Source of the DNA: Burkholderiales bacterium 39-55-53
Lineage (GTDB): Bacteria; Pseudomonadota; Gammaproteobacteria; Burkholderiales; Burkholderiaceae_C
Assembly: GCA_002282445.1 (NCBI GenBank)
Contig: NCJK01000001.1
Span: forward strand, 620,001 to 684,000
Direction: 5' to 3'
DNA: 64,000 nucleotides
Position numbers and translations under genes: made by a program
Shown here: one piece after another, positions 28,142-37,067 of the stretch
Position numbering within the stretch: the first letter of the stretch is position 1
How the letters are laid out: each line of letters starts with the position of its first letter
The notes under the pieces: model-generated
What the model saw: the letters and a program-made list of their open reading frames with translations, nothing else
Database searches by the model: none
Told to the model about the DNA's origin: nothing

Positions 28142-28465
28142 TTACTGCCAAGAACGCGTCAGCAGCTCATCCAAGGCGTCTGCAATCTCTTGCCCATGCT
28201 CGGCCAATGAGCCCACACATTCGCCCAGTTGATCGCAAGCCACCGACACCATGTCGAGCGGGTGCAACACCAATACTGCGCCGCGCACTTTGAAGCTTGG
28301 GTTCATCCGTGTACCGGCAATGCCCGCAGGCAGCACACTGCGCCGAACCAAAGGCACAACCACGCGGCGGCGATAGCCATCAAACAAAGACGACTGAACC
28401 ACCACCACATAAGGGATGGTGTCTTTCAACGGCCCTATGTTTTTGTGTAGATCGAACTGAGCCAT
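28142..28465 (-). CDS. ccdB: CcdB-family toxin
   Basis: The 107-residue protein matches CcdB: MAQFDLHKNIG, PYVVVVQSSLFDGYRRRVVVPLV, and the helical C-terminal LDMVSVACDQLGECVGSLAEHGQEIADALDELL. CcdB poisons DNA gyrase when not neutralised by CcdA; here the activity is not tested. The extreme C-terminal residues of F-plasmid CcdB (WGI), needed for toxicity, are replaced by RSWQ, with the Trp still close to the end. It overlaps ccdA by one base (TGATG), so translation is coupled. Confidence 0.92.
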   Translation of the reverse strand: MAQFDLHKNIGPLKDTIPYVVVVQSSLFDGYRRRVVVPLVRRSVLPAGIAGTRMNPSFKVRGAVLVLHPLDMVSVACDQLGECVGSLAEHGQEIADALDELLTRSWQ

Positions 28466-28722
28466 CAGAGAGTGGAGTGTTCGTCAGCGAACGAGCCAAC
28501 ATCGGCATGCAAGGCATTCCAGCACGCCACGGTTTGGTCAGCTTGTTGTTGGCGGCTTGTGCGGGCTTTTTTTTGCTCGACCACATAAGCCGTGAGCAAC
28601 TCTTCGGCAGTGGCCGATAAATTAGAGGTGTAGCTTTTCAAGTCGGTCACCAAGCTTTCGCTCAAGGTCAGATTGACTGGGCGTTTTCGTGATGCGGTCG
28701 TTGTGATGCTAGTGCGTGGCAT
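28465..28722 (-). CDS. ccdA: CcdA-family antitoxin
   Basis: The 85-residue protein starts at ATG 28720-28722, twelve bases after the GGAGG site. The frame is open further upstream, but this is the only start with a ribosome binding site and the right length for CcdA. The N-terminal part (ASRKRPVNLTLSESLVTDLKSYTSNLS) is a ribbon-helix-helix DNA-binding fold; the C-terminal part (CWNALHADVGSFADEHSTL) is the disordered arm that binds and neutralises CcdB. It is expected to bind the operator at 28742-28760 with CcdB as corepressor. Confidence 0.9.
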   Translation of the reverse strand: MPRTSITTTASRKRPVNLTLSESLVTDLKSYTSNLSATAEELLTAYVVEQKKARTSRQQQADQTVACWNALHADVGSFADEHSTL

Positions 28723-28741
28723 GGCGGCCTCCGATAAGAGT

Positions 28742-28760
28742 ATGCGCATATTATGCGCAT
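28742..28760 (-). promoter_or_regulatory. ccdAB operator and promoter
   Basis: Two copies of the self-complementary octamer ATGCGCAT lie at 28742-28749 and 28753-28760, eleven bases apart. The -10 box CATAAT (complement of 28750-28755) lies between and across them, and GTGACA (complement of 28773-28778) stands 17 bases upstream as the -35 box. CcdA-type antitoxins bind paired palindromes, so repression of the promoter by the toxin-antitoxin complex is the likely mode. Confidence 0.7.
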
Positions 28761-28798
28761 GAATTAAAAACCTGTCACCCCTAGTAAACTGGCACGGC

Positions 28799-30613
28799 AT
28801 GCCAACACCCAACACCCTCTCCCCTTTGTTGCAATCCTCATGGGCCCAAACCACCCCGCTCACAGGCTTGGACAAATCACTGGCCAACTTGCTGCACAGC
28901 AAGCAACCCAGCGATGACCCACGCCACCTGTGGCTAGCAGCCCTCACCAGCCACCAATGGGGACGTGGCCATGCGTGCCTTGACCTGTCCACTTTGCAAA
29001 CCCAAGCCTCGGCATTGCTGGGCTGGAGTGACGAACAAACCGCTGCACTGCCCGCAGACCTGCACCAAGCCGCCAGCACACTGCCGTGGACGCAGGGCGA
29101 TTCCAGCCCCTTGGTGCTGAACCAAGACAAAGACGGCACACGTTTGTATTTGCGCCGCGCATGGACCGCTGAGCAAAACATCCGTCACAACATCGCGCAG
29201 CGTTTGGCGCTGCCTTGCGACGTGCCTGCTGATTTGCAACAACGCTTGGATGCGTTGTTCACACCCGCCAGCGATGGCGAGCCCGACATGCAACGGTTGG
29301 CTTGCGAGGTGGCCGCACAAAACCGCATCACGCTCATCACCGGCGGGCCCGGCACGGGCAAGACCACCACGGTGGTGAAACTGCTCTCGCTCTTGGTGGG
29401 CACGTCTTCAAGCGAATTGCAAATTCACCTCGCTGCGCCCACGGGCAAAGCGGCGGCGCGATTGACCGAGTCGATCAGCAATGCGCTCACCAAAATGCCT
29501 GCCGATGTGCAAGCGCGCATCCCCACCCAAGCGCAAACACTGCACCGCTTGTTGCAAACCAATAGCAAAGCCACACAGGTGCACCAGTTGGCCACTGATG
29601 TGGTGGTGGTCGACGAAGCGTCGATGATTGACTTAGAGATGATGGCCCGCTTGCTGCAAGCCGTGCCGCCAACGGCGCGCTTGATCTTGCTGGGCGACAA
29701 AGACCAGCTGGCATCAGTAGAAGCAGGTGCGGTGATGTCGCAGTTGTGCACGGGCAGTTTGCTGAAAGCTCAAACCGTCACGCTCATTCACAGCCACCGC
29801 TTTGACGCCAAGAGTGGCATTGGCCAATGGGCGCGCACCGTGAACGCGGATGTGGCCGACAACACGCCCGCACTCAAAGCCCTATGGAACGCCGCGCCCG
29901 ATTGGCTGGCGACATTGCCTTTGCAACAGAGCATCGAAGGTGATGCAACAGAACCCGACGTGACCCGCCTGCAACTGACCAGCGCCAGCGACCCCAAGCT
30001 GGCCGTGGGCCTGCGCTACGGTTGGCGCAATTGGCTGGCTTTGCTAGACGCACACCGCCCTAGCAAAACAGCGCCAGCTGCACCGTGCAGCAATGCACAA
30101 GCGGTGGCGTTGCTCAAAGCCTTCACTGAATTTTGTGTGTTGTGTGCGGTGCGCGAAGGCCCGTTGGGCGTAGTGCAACTCAACGCACAAGTCGAGCACG
30201 CGCTGGGCTTGGGCCAAAGTGCTTGGTACGCGGGCCGCCCCGTGATGGTGACGCGCAACGACTACGCGCTAGAGCTGATGAACGGCGACATTGGTCTGTG
30301 CCTGCCCGGGCCTGACGGTGTGTTGCGCGTAGCCTTCCCCGCCGTGGATGGTGGCGTGCGTTGGGTCATGCCCTCACGCTTGGACAGTGTGGAAACTGTG
30401 TTTGCCATGACGGTGCACAAATCGCAGGGCTCGGAGTTCACGCATGTGTTGCTGGTGATTCCAGCACTTGAGTCGCCCGTGCTCACACGCGAGCTGGTGT
30501 ACACCGGACTCACCCGTGCGCGCCAGCGGCTGACCCTGTGGGCCCCGCAGCTGGGTGTGTTGTGGAATGGTTGTGCGCGGCGCGTGTTGCGCAGCGGTGG
30601 TTTGGGCGACTGA
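28799..30613 (+). CDS. recD: Exodeoxyribonuclease V subunit alpha RecD
   Basis: The 604-residue protein is RecD, the 5'-3' helicase of RecBCD. The superfamily 1 helicase starts with Walker A GGPGTGKTTTVVKLLSLL near residues 181-190. VVVDEASMIDLEMMARLLQA is motif II and LGDKDQLASVEAGAVMSQLC motif III. AMTVHKSQGSEFTHVLLVIP and YTGLTRARQRLTLW are the final motifs. It is separated from recC-recB by about 6 kb of unrelated genes, unlike the usual adjacent order. The zorA-like gene follows after 57 bases in the same direction. Confidence 0.95.
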   Translation: MPTPNTLSPLLQSSWAQTTPLTGLDKSLANLLHSKQPSDDPRHLWLAALTSHQWGRGHACLDLSTLQTQASALLGWSDEQTAALPADLHQAASTLPWTQGDSSPLVLNQDKDGTRLYLRRAWTAEQNIRHNIAQRLALPCDVPADLQQRLDALFTPASDGEPDMQRLACEVAAQNRITLITGGPGTGKTTTVVKLLSLLVGTSSSELQIHLAAPTGKAAARLTESISNALTKMPADVQARIPTQAQTLHRLLQTNSKATQVHQLATDVVVVDEASMIDLEMMARLLQAVPPTARLILLGDKDQLASVEAGAVMSQLCTGSLLKAQTVTLIHSHRFDAKSGIGQWARTVNADVADNTPALKALWNAAPDWLATLPLQQSIEGDATEPDVTRLQLTSASDPKLAVGLRYGWRNWLALLDAHRPSKTAPAAPCSNAQAVALLKAFTEFCVLCAVREGPLGVVQLNAQVEHALGLGQSAWYAGRPVMVTRNDYALELMNGDIGLCLPGPDGVLRVAFPAVDGGVRWVMPSRLDSVETVFAMTVHKSQGSEFTHVLLVIPALESPVLTRELVYTGLTRARQRLTLWAPQLGVLWNGCARRVLRSGGLGD

Positions 30614-30670
30614 ACAACAGCTTGCATCGCACTTGGCAAGTAGTGCCTCAGACTTGTTCACAATAGAGGC

Positions 30671-32221
30671 ATGCCTACGAATCAATACCTCGCCCAACTC
30701 GAACAGTTGGCTGTGCCACTGGCCATCGCGGCCGTGATTTTTGTGTTCTCGCTCATCAGCTTCGGCGTGTGGGCTTCGCGCATTCGCCGCGTGCGTGCCG
30801 AGGTGGTGGGGCTCGATGCCCGCCTTGGCGCACACAAGGGCAGCAGCCGCGAAGCGCTGGCTTTGGCTGAGACCAAAACCACCGACGACGAGCTGAAGTT
30901 TTTGTTGCGCGAAACCGAGGCGGGCCTGATTGACCTACCCACGCAACACGGTGTGAGCCAAGGCCCACGCAGCAGCTACAGCTTTCGCAGCCATGCCGAC
31001 ACTTGGACGGTGCGCAGCGTGCTCGGTGGCCGCATGAACTTGGCCTTGTTCGAGACCATGCCCAATTTGCTGATTGGTTTTGGTTTGATGTGCACCTTCA
31101 TCTTCTTGGCGGTGGCTTTGCAACAAGCGGGCTTGGCACTCAATGCGCTGGATGTATCGGCACGTCAACAAGACCAAGCTTTGCAGTCCCTCATTGCCAC
31201 GGCGGGTGGTAAGTTCATCACCTCCATCGCGGGCTTGTTGTGCTCGCTGGTGTGGAACTGGCGCGCCAAAGTAGCGCTGGAAAACTTGCAGTCCAGCATC
31301 GACACCCTGTGCCACACGCTGCGCAGCAAAGTGCCGGACAACGCAGCCGAAGCCAGCGTGCGCATGCAGCTGGCTTTGTTCCAAGACATCTTGGACGAGA
31401 ACCGTTCACAGGTGAGCCAACTGCGCCGCTTTGAAGGCGACTTTGCCAATGCGATTGGCGACGCCCTCTCGCGCAATATGCAACCCGCGTTTGACAAGCT
31501 GGCCCAACTGGCCGACAGCATTCAAACCTCTAGCCAAAGCTTTGGCAATGCTGGCAGCCAAGCGGCGGTCGAGCTCAGCAAAGCGGGCGAGACCTTGACC
31601 CAAGGCATCTCAACCGGCCTCGCCTCATTTGGCGATGCAGTGGGCACTTTGGCGCAAACCATTCAAAACACACGCACCACCATCACCGAGCTGGATGCAT
31701 CGTTGGCACGCGCCAGCGCCATGGGCCAAACCGGCACGCAACAACTCGAAACCTTGCTGGGTAACTTGGGCCAAACCGTGCAAACGGTGCAAGGCGCGAT
31801 GTCTGGCTTGCAAGGCACAGTCGAGCGCATTGACCAAACGGCTGAGAAGTTCAAAGATAGCGCCAACGCCATCGAAGGTGCGGTGGGCTTGCAGCGTGCT
31901 GCGGCCACAGACTTTAAAGAAGCCTTGATTCCGATGAACCAAGCCCTCGGCCAAACCGTGGACACGCTCAAACAGAGCGCGGTGTCTGCCGAAGAAGCGC
32001 TGGGCCATGTGCGCTCACATTTGCAAGACGCACAAAAAGCACTCACCGGCACAGTGGATGCACTGACCAAAGGTGTGTCGGGCTACAGCACCCAAATTTC
32101 TGACCTGCACACCAAGATGGACCAACACTTGGCCAGCGCAGTGAACCAGCTGAGCGGCAGCATCACCAACCTAGAAGAAGTGTTGGACGAGTTCATCGAC
32201 GCTTTGCCACCCAAGGCATAA
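30671..32221 (+). CDS. zorA: ZorA-like proton-channel motor protein with long coiled-coil tail
   Basis: The 516-residue protein has the plan of ZorA, the MotA/ExbB/TolQ-like subunit of the Zorya phage-defence system. A first transmembrane helix lies at about 13-34. TM2 (131-155, METMPNLLIGFGLMCTFIFLAVALQ) and TM3 (176-196, IATAGGKFITSIAGLLCSLVWNW) form the channel pair with the MotA-type PNLLIGFG pattern. From about residue 200 to the end it is a predicted cytoplasmic helix rich in A, Q, S and T, repeating in a heptad manner; this is the tail of ZorA. The E. coli protein is longer (about 700 residues from memory). It starts an operon with zorB- and zorC-like genes. Confidence 0.85.
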   Translation: MPTNQYLAQLEQLAVPLAIAAVIFVFSLISFGVWASRIRRVRAEVVGLDARLGAHKGSSREALALAETKTTDDELKFLLRETEAGLIDLPTQHGVSQGPRSSYSFRSHADTWTVRSVLGGRMNLALFETMPNLLIGFGLMCTFIFLAVALQQAGLALNALDVSARQQDQALQSLIATAGGKFITSIAGLLCSLVWNWRAKVALENLQSSIDTLCHTLRSKVPDNAAEASVRMQLALFQDILDENRSQVSQLRRFEGDFANAIGDALSRNMQPAFDKLAQLADSIQTSSQSFGNAGSQAAVELSKAGETLTQGISTGLASFGDAVGTLAQTIQNTRTTITELDASLARASAMGQTGTQQLETLLGNLGQTVQTVQGAMSGLQGTVERIDQTAEKFKDSANAIEGAVGLQRAAATDFKEALIPMNQALGQTVDTLKQSAVSAEEALGHVRSHLQDAQKALTGTVDALTKGVSGYSTQISDLHTKMDQHLASAVNQLSGSITNLEEVLDEFIDALPPKA

Positions 32222-32249
32222 AGCAGCGCAAAACAACAGCGCATAAATC

Positions 32250-33002
32250 ATGTTCATCAAAACACGCCGCAACACCGCAGCCACCAACGAGCAGGTGGAA
32301 GAGTCGGGTTACATGGCTTCGGCCAGTGACTTGATGATTGGCCTGCTGTTCATCTTCATCGTGATGGTGATGGTGCTGCTTTCACGCAAGCCCGAACAAC
32401 CGCCCGAGCCTCCCGCTGATCCACTGGCCACCGTGGTGCACACCATCGGGACCAAGCTGCAAAACGCAGGTGTGCCGGTGACGATCAACCAAGTGTCGGG
32501 CGTCATCAGCTTGCCTGCCGACACCTTGTTTGCACGCGGCAGCGCCGAGCTAGAAGGCTTGGGCGTACGCACGCTGCGCCAGTCTGCTGAGCAGCTGCAG
32601 CAGGTGCTGCCTTGCTACATCTATTCACAACGCCGCCGCCTGCCAGACGACTGCCCGCCCAACCCGCAACAGGTGGAGATTGAAACCATCCTGATTGAAG
32701 GCCACACCGACTCTGTGCCGCTGCACCGTGGCGACTACAACAACTGGCATTTGGGCCTAGACCGCGCACGTGCGGTTTACAAAGTGCTGGGTTCTGAAGG
32801 CATGCAAAGCTACCGCAACGAACGCGAGCAGCCGGTGTTTGGCATCAGCTCGTATGCGGACGAGCGCCCCAGCAGCAAAGACAACGACACACAAAACCGC
32901 CGCGTGGAGCTGCGCTTTGTGTTGGCATTCCAGCCCACCGACACCGGTGCGGCCAAAGGCCCAAGCAGCACCTTGAAGAAGATGCAAGACACGGTGCGCT
33001 GA
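32250..33002 (+). CDS. zorB: ZorB-like peptidoglycan-binding stator protein (OmpA/MotB domain)
   Basis: The 250-residue protein has a short N-terminal cytoplasmic part, one transmembrane helix (about 28-46, LMIGLLFIFIVMVMVLL), and an OmpA-like periplasmic domain (ILIEGHTDSVPLHRGDYNNWHLGLDRARAVYKVLG, then ISSYADERP and QNRRVELRF) that binds the cell wall. Asp27, at the cytoplasmic edge of the helix in MASASDLMIG, sits where MotB and ZorB carry the proton-conducting Asp. This is the ZorB plan. It starts 28 bases after zorA and ends 9 bases before the third gene, an operon. Confidence 0.87.
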   Translation: MFIKTRRNTAATNEQVEESGYMASASDLMIGLLFIFIVMVMVLLSRKPEQPPEPPADPLATVVHTIGTKLQNAGVPVTINQVSGVISLPADTLFARGSAELEGLGVRTLRQSAEQLQQVLPCYIYSQRRRLPDDCPPNPQQVEIETILIEGHTDSVPLHRGDYNNWHLGLDRARAVYKVLGSEGMQSYRNEREQPVFGISSYADERPSSKDNDTQNRRVELRFVLAFQPTDTGAAKGPSSTLKKMQDTVR

Positions 33003-33011
33003 TCCATAGCT

Positions 33012-34442
33012 ATGCAAGAGTTCTTCGCCCCCCTGCCGCAAGACTTTGACCAGCTGGCCCATGCTGCGCGCACCAAGCGCGGCGGTGGTTTTGGCAAAGA
33101 CCCAGACTTGCGCACCGTGGGCGAGCGAACCTACAGCGCGTTTGAGCGCGTGCAGTTTGCGCCCAACAGCAGCGCTCCGCGCCAGCGCGATTGGCGACAC
33201 ATCCCCTACGCGTTGTGGCTCGATGCCGAGCGCGGCCTGCACACCCACACACCGCTGACCGACCGCTACTTTGAAGTGGCTGTGCCCGAGGCGCTGACCT
33301 CACGCCGCCCGCTCAAGTGGGGTCGTGGTTTGCTGCACACCTATTTGCAGGGCTTCAACCCAGAGAACCCCGTGTTCTTAAAGTTGGCCCACACCGCACG
33401 CGCGTTCTTTTTAGACCCACGCGTGTTGGCCTCGTTGTCAGAGACCGAAGCCAATGGCTTGGAGCGCCTCATCAGCACCCTCGATGTACTAGACCCGCTC
33501 AACGGCCCCGTGCAAGTGGCCAATGACATCTTGGGTATGCCCGCCGACAAAACACTGGCGCAGTGGCAAGAGCGCCATGCGCTGACCCAAGGCTTTTGGC
33601 TGAACAACTTTTGCAAGCAAGCGTTTTTAGAAGCCTTGCAAGCGCCTGAAGAAATTCGAAGTTCCATCGGCTATGTGAAGCGCATGTGTGAATGGGCCAT
33701 GCACGACATGGGCAAGCCCACGCAACGCCTGCGCTACCCGCTGTGCCGCGACGAGTTTGCCTACAGCCTGCTCTCGCCTTGGTTTGACCGCAACCCGCCA
33801 CAAGACATCAAGAACGCGCTGCTGTCTGAGCTGCTGCGTACCTTGGGCGACCCGCGCCACAACCACGCAGGCTGGCTGGGCGTGCGCCGCGAAGCGATAG
33901 AGACGGCCAGCCGCTGGCTGACCAGCCGCACCATGGACGCGTTTTTTGAAATCTTGCGCCACACCGAAGACGACATTGGCCCCTACCGCCGCCGCTTCTG
34001 GGAAGCCTATTTCCACGCCGGTCACATCTTGGAAGCATGGATTGCCTTGGGCGAGCAAGCTGTCACAGAACTGCAAAAAATCGACCCTACTGGTGAGCTG
34101 AGCTATGCCAAGATCTTGGGCAAGATCGCGCCCAACCAATGTGTGCTGATGCTGCGCATGGGCAATATCTTGTTTTGCGACTGGAGCCACCAAGGCCGTT
34201 TGCGCGCGATTGCATACAACGCCAAGCAAGCGCCCAAGCTGTACCAAAACGAATACGAGCTGTTCCAGCTGCGTTTCCCCACCACGCTGGACTTCAACGA
34301 TGGCCAGCTGGACGACCCAGGCCTGCTGCACTACGAGTCCGAGCTGGGCGGCTGGCAGGACACGGCGCGACGCTTTATTGACCAACACCTAGGGATTCAC
34401 CTAGGCCTGGCTGACTTGATGCCAACTGACGCTCACAATTAA
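33012..34442 (+). CDS. zorC: ZorC-like EH-signature domain protein
   Basis: The 476-residue protein resembles the EH_Signature family, whose member ZorC is the DNA-associated third component of Zorya. Typical segments: GDPRHNHAGWLGVRREAIETASRWLTSRTMDAFFEIL (about 279-314), YRRRFWEAYF (325-334), and the C-terminal block with MLRMGNILFCDWSHQGRLRAIAY (380-402). The family is named for a conserved Glu and His; Glu331 and His393 are my candidates by position, unproven. It ends 138 bases before acs, and no zorD follows. Confidence 0.8.
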   Translation: MQEFFAPLPQDFDQLAHAARTKRGGGFGKDPDLRTVGERTYSAFERVQFAPNSSAPRQRDWRHIPYALWLDAERGLHTHTPLTDRYFEVAVPEALTSRRPLKWGRGLLHTYLQGFNPENPVFLKLAHTARAFFLDPRVLASLSETEANGLERLISTLDVLDPLNGPVQVANDILGMPADKTLAQWQERHALTQGFWLNNFCKQAFLEALQAPEEIRSSIGYVKRMCEWAMHDMGKPTQRLRYPLCRDEFAYSLLSPWFDRNPPQDIKNALLSELLRTLGDPRHNHAGWLGVRREAIETASRWLTSRTMDAFFEILRHTEDDIGPYRRRFWEAYFHAGHILEAWIALGEQAVTELQKIDPTGELSYAKILGKIAPNQCVLMLRMGNILFCDWSHQGRLRAIAYNAKQAPKLYQNEYELFQLRFPTTLDFNDGQLDDPGLLHYESELGGWQDTARRFIDQHLGIHLGLADLMPTDAHN

Positions 34443-34580
34443 ATTGCATACAACCCGCTTGATCTGCATCAACGACGATGCAAGGGTTTGTCATCACTGT
34501 CTAAGTCAGACCCTTGTAAGAGCCTAGCTCCACAGTTATGGGGTTTTGACAGATACCGCCATACAAGAGGAGACCGGTTC

Positions 34581-36545
34581 ATGAGTGAGATCACTATTCA
34601 CCAGCCATCAGCTGAATTCGTAAAGCAAGCCAACGTATCCGGCATGGCCGCATACGAAGCGCTGTGCAAAAAAGCTGAGACTGACTACGAAGGCTTTTGG
34701 GCCGAGCAAGCACGCGAACTGCTCAGCTGGAAGACCCCTTTCACCAAAGTGCTCGACGAGAGCAACGCACCTTTCTTCAAGTGGTTCGAAGACGGCACAT
34801 TGAACGCCTCTTACAACTGCTTGGACCGCAACATCGAAAAAGGCTTGGGCGACAAGACCGCCATCATCTTCGAAGCCGACGGCGGCGAAGTGACCAAAGC
34901 CACTTACAGCCAATTGCTGGCTAAGACATGCCAATACGCCAACGCCCTGAAATCAGTCGGCGTGAAAAAAGGCGACCGCGTGATGATCTACATCTCCATG
35001 TCGATCGAAGGCGTGGCCGCGATGCAAGCCTGTGCCCGTATCGGCGCAACCCACTCTGTGGTGTTCGGCGGCTTCTCTGCCCAATCTTTGCGTGACCGCA
35101 TCGAAGACACAGGCGCTGTGGCCATCATCACCGCTGACCAACAAGTGCGCGGTGGCAAGCACCTGCCCCTGAAAGCCATCGTCGACGAAGCCATGACTTT
35201 GGGCGGCTGCGACTCTGTGAAAAACGTGTTGGTGGTCAAGCGCACCGGTGGCGACATCGCCATGGTCGCAGGCCGCGACCAATGGTTGGCCGACTTGGCT
35301 GACAAGCAAGCCACCACTTGCGAACCAGAATGGGTGGGCGCTGAGCACCCACTGTTCTTGCTCTACACATCGGGCTCCACAGGCAAGCCAAAAGGCGTGC
35401 AACACAGCACCGGCGGCTACTTGCTGCATGCCGCATTGACCACCAAGTGGACTTTCGACTTGAAAGCCAACGACGTGTTCTGGTGTACCGCCGACATCGG
35501 TTGGGTCACAGGCCACACTTACATCACCTACGGCCCATTGGCTTTGGGCGGCACTGAGATCGTGTTTGAAGGTGTGCCTACTTACCCAGACGCTGGCCGC
35601 TTCTGGAAGATGATCCAAGACCACAAAGTCTCGATCTTCTACACAGCGCCAACAGCGATCCGTTCACTCATCAAAGCTGCTGAAGCCAACGATGCTGTGC
35701 ATCCAAAGAGCTACGACTTGTCTAGCCTGCGTTTGTTGGGTTCGGTCGGCGAGCCTATCAACCCAGCAGCTTGGGAGTGGTACTACAAGCACGTGGGCGG
35801 CAGCCGTTGCCCAATCGTCGACACCTTCTGGCAAACAGAAACCGGTGGTCACATGATCACCCCTCTGCCAGGCGTGACGCCTATGGTTCCCGGCTCTTGC
35901 ACATTGCCCTTCCCTGGCATTCAAGCTGCCATCGTGGACGAGGCAGGTAACGACATGCCTAACGGCCAAGGCGGTATCTTGGTAGTGAAGAAGCCATGGC
36001 CTTCGATGATTCGCACCATTTGGGGTGACCCAGACCGTTTCGTGAAGAGCTACTACCCAGAAGAATTCAAGGGCAAGTACTACTTGGCTGGCGACGGCGC
36101 GATCCGCGACGAAAAAACTGGCTACTTCACCATCACTGGCCGTATCGACGACGTGTTGAACGTGTCTGGCCACCGCATGGGCACGATGGAAATCGAATCT
36201 GCCTTGGTGAGCTGCACCGAGTTGGTGGCTGAAGCTGCTGTGGTGGGTCGTCCTGACGACACCACGGGCGAAGCCATCTGCGCGTTCGTGGTGCTGAAGC
36301 GTTCACGCCCCACAGGCGACGAAGCCAAAGCCATTGCCAAAATCTTGCGCGACCACGTGGGCAAAGAAATTGGCCCCATCGCCAAGCCAAAAGACATCCG
36401 CTTCGGTGACAACTTGCCCAAGACTCGCTCTGGCAAGATCATGCGCCGCTTGCTGCGCAGCTTGGCCAAGAACGAGGCGATCACACAAGACACCTCGACC
36501 TTGGAAAACCCAGCGATTCTGGACCAGCTGACAGACAACCACTGA
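34581..36545 (+). CDS. acs: Acetyl-CoA synthetase
   Basis: The 654-residue protein activates acetate with ATP and CoA. The AMP-binding signature [20 protein letters not shown] lies near residue 261. [16 protein letters not shown] and the [22 protein letters not shown] hinge follow. Near the end, [14 protein letters not shown] contains the Lys that is acetylated to inhibit the enzyme in other bacteria (about residue 617). I took the ATG at 34581, seven bases after AGGAG; an upstream in-frame ATG at 34488 lacks this support. A strong terminator follows. Confidence 0.97.
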   Translation: MSEITIHQPSAEFVKQANVSGMAAYEALCKKAETDYEGFWAEQARELLSWKTPFTKVLDESNAPFFKWFEDGTLNASYNCLDRNIEKGLGDKTAIIFEADGGEVTKATYSQLLAKTCQYANALKSVGVKKGDRVMIYISMSIEGVAAMQACARIGATHSVVFGGFSAQSLRDRIEDTGAVAIITADQQVRGGKHLPLKAIVDEAMTLGGCDSVKNVLVVKRTGGDIAMVAGRDQWLADLADKQATTCEPEWVGAEHPLFLLYTSGSTGKPKGVQHSTGGYLLHAALTTKWTFDLKANDVFWCTADIGWVTGHTYITYGPLALGGTEIVFEGVPTYPDAGRFWKMIQDHKVSIFYTAPTAIRSLIKAAEANDAVHPKSYDLSSLRLLGSVGEPINPAAWEWYYKHVGGSRCPIVDTFWQTETGGHMITPLPGVTPMVPGSCTLPFPGIQAAIVDEAGNDMPNGQGGILVVKKPWPSMIRTIWGDPDRFVKSYYPEEFKGKYYLAGDGAIRDEKTGYFTITGRIDDVLNVSGHRMGTMEIESALVSCTELVAEAAVVGRPDDTTGEAICAFVVLKRSRPTGDEAKAIAKILRDHVGKEIGPIAKPKDIRFGDNLPKTRSGKIMRRLLRSLAKNEAITQDTSTLENPAILDQLTDNH

Positions 36546-36577
36546 TCTGGCTTACCGAATCAGCCGAAAGGCTCTGA

Positions 36578-36604
36578 AAACCCGCCAATTTGGCGGGTTT
36601 TTTT
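36578..36604 (+). terminator. Rho-independent terminator of acs
   Basis: A perfect 10-base-pair stem (36578-36587 with 36591-36600, loop ATT) runs into seven T residues (36598-36604). Confidence 0.92.
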
Positions 36605-36684
36605 ATGGCCCATCAGGGTTAATAAGGCGTTACTTACAATTGAGTTAATTTAAAATCAAACTGAAACACACCACGAGAACTGCT

Positions 36685-37041
36685 GTGCCCACCATTGCCT
36701 CACCCCTTGCTCAAGCGCACGCTGTGCCGGCTGCCAAGCCAGCACCGGCGAAAGTGAGTGTGGGCAAAGCACCGCAAGCAGCACCTGAAGCACCTGCCAA
36801 AAAGGTCGATCCCGTCCAGCAAATTCAGGCGGACAAAGAGGTGCGGGTTCAGCGGCTGAACCAGTCGCTCGATAAGAGCCAGCTCAATTACTCGTTTGAC
36901 AAGCAGTCCAGCACCTTGTCAGTCAAAGTGGTCAACAAACAATCGGGCGAGTTCAATCGCCAAATCGACTTCAGCGGTTTTCAAGCCATGGAGTTCAGCA
37001 CACACGGCTACAAAGGCCGTTATGTGGACAACGCGGCTTAA
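36685..37041 (+). CDS. FlaG-like domain protein
   Basis: The 118-residue protein has a Pro/Ala/Lys-rich, probably disordered N-terminus of about 45 residues. The C-terminal half (LNYSFDKQSSTLSVKVVNKQSGEFNRQIDF) looks like the FlaG fold of flagellar proteins, where this is the conserved core. No flagellar genes are near. The start is GTG at 36685, after a weak GAGAA. Role unknown; FlaG-like domains in flagellin-free context also occur in surface or adhesion proteins. Confidence 0.6.
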   Translation: MPTIASPLAQAHAVPAAKPAPAKVSVGKAPQAAPEAPAKKVDPVQQIQADKEVRVQRLNQSLDKSQLNYSFDKQSSTLSVKVVNKQSGEFNRQIDFSGFQAMEFSTHGYKGRYVDNAA

Positions 37042-37067
37042 TAAACCTTAAGCCGCGCCCAAGACGC

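Noticed and set aside
28742-28760. Short repeated octamers as a CRISPR start
   Set aside because: There are only two eight-base palindromes and no spacers; they fit a ccdAB operator.
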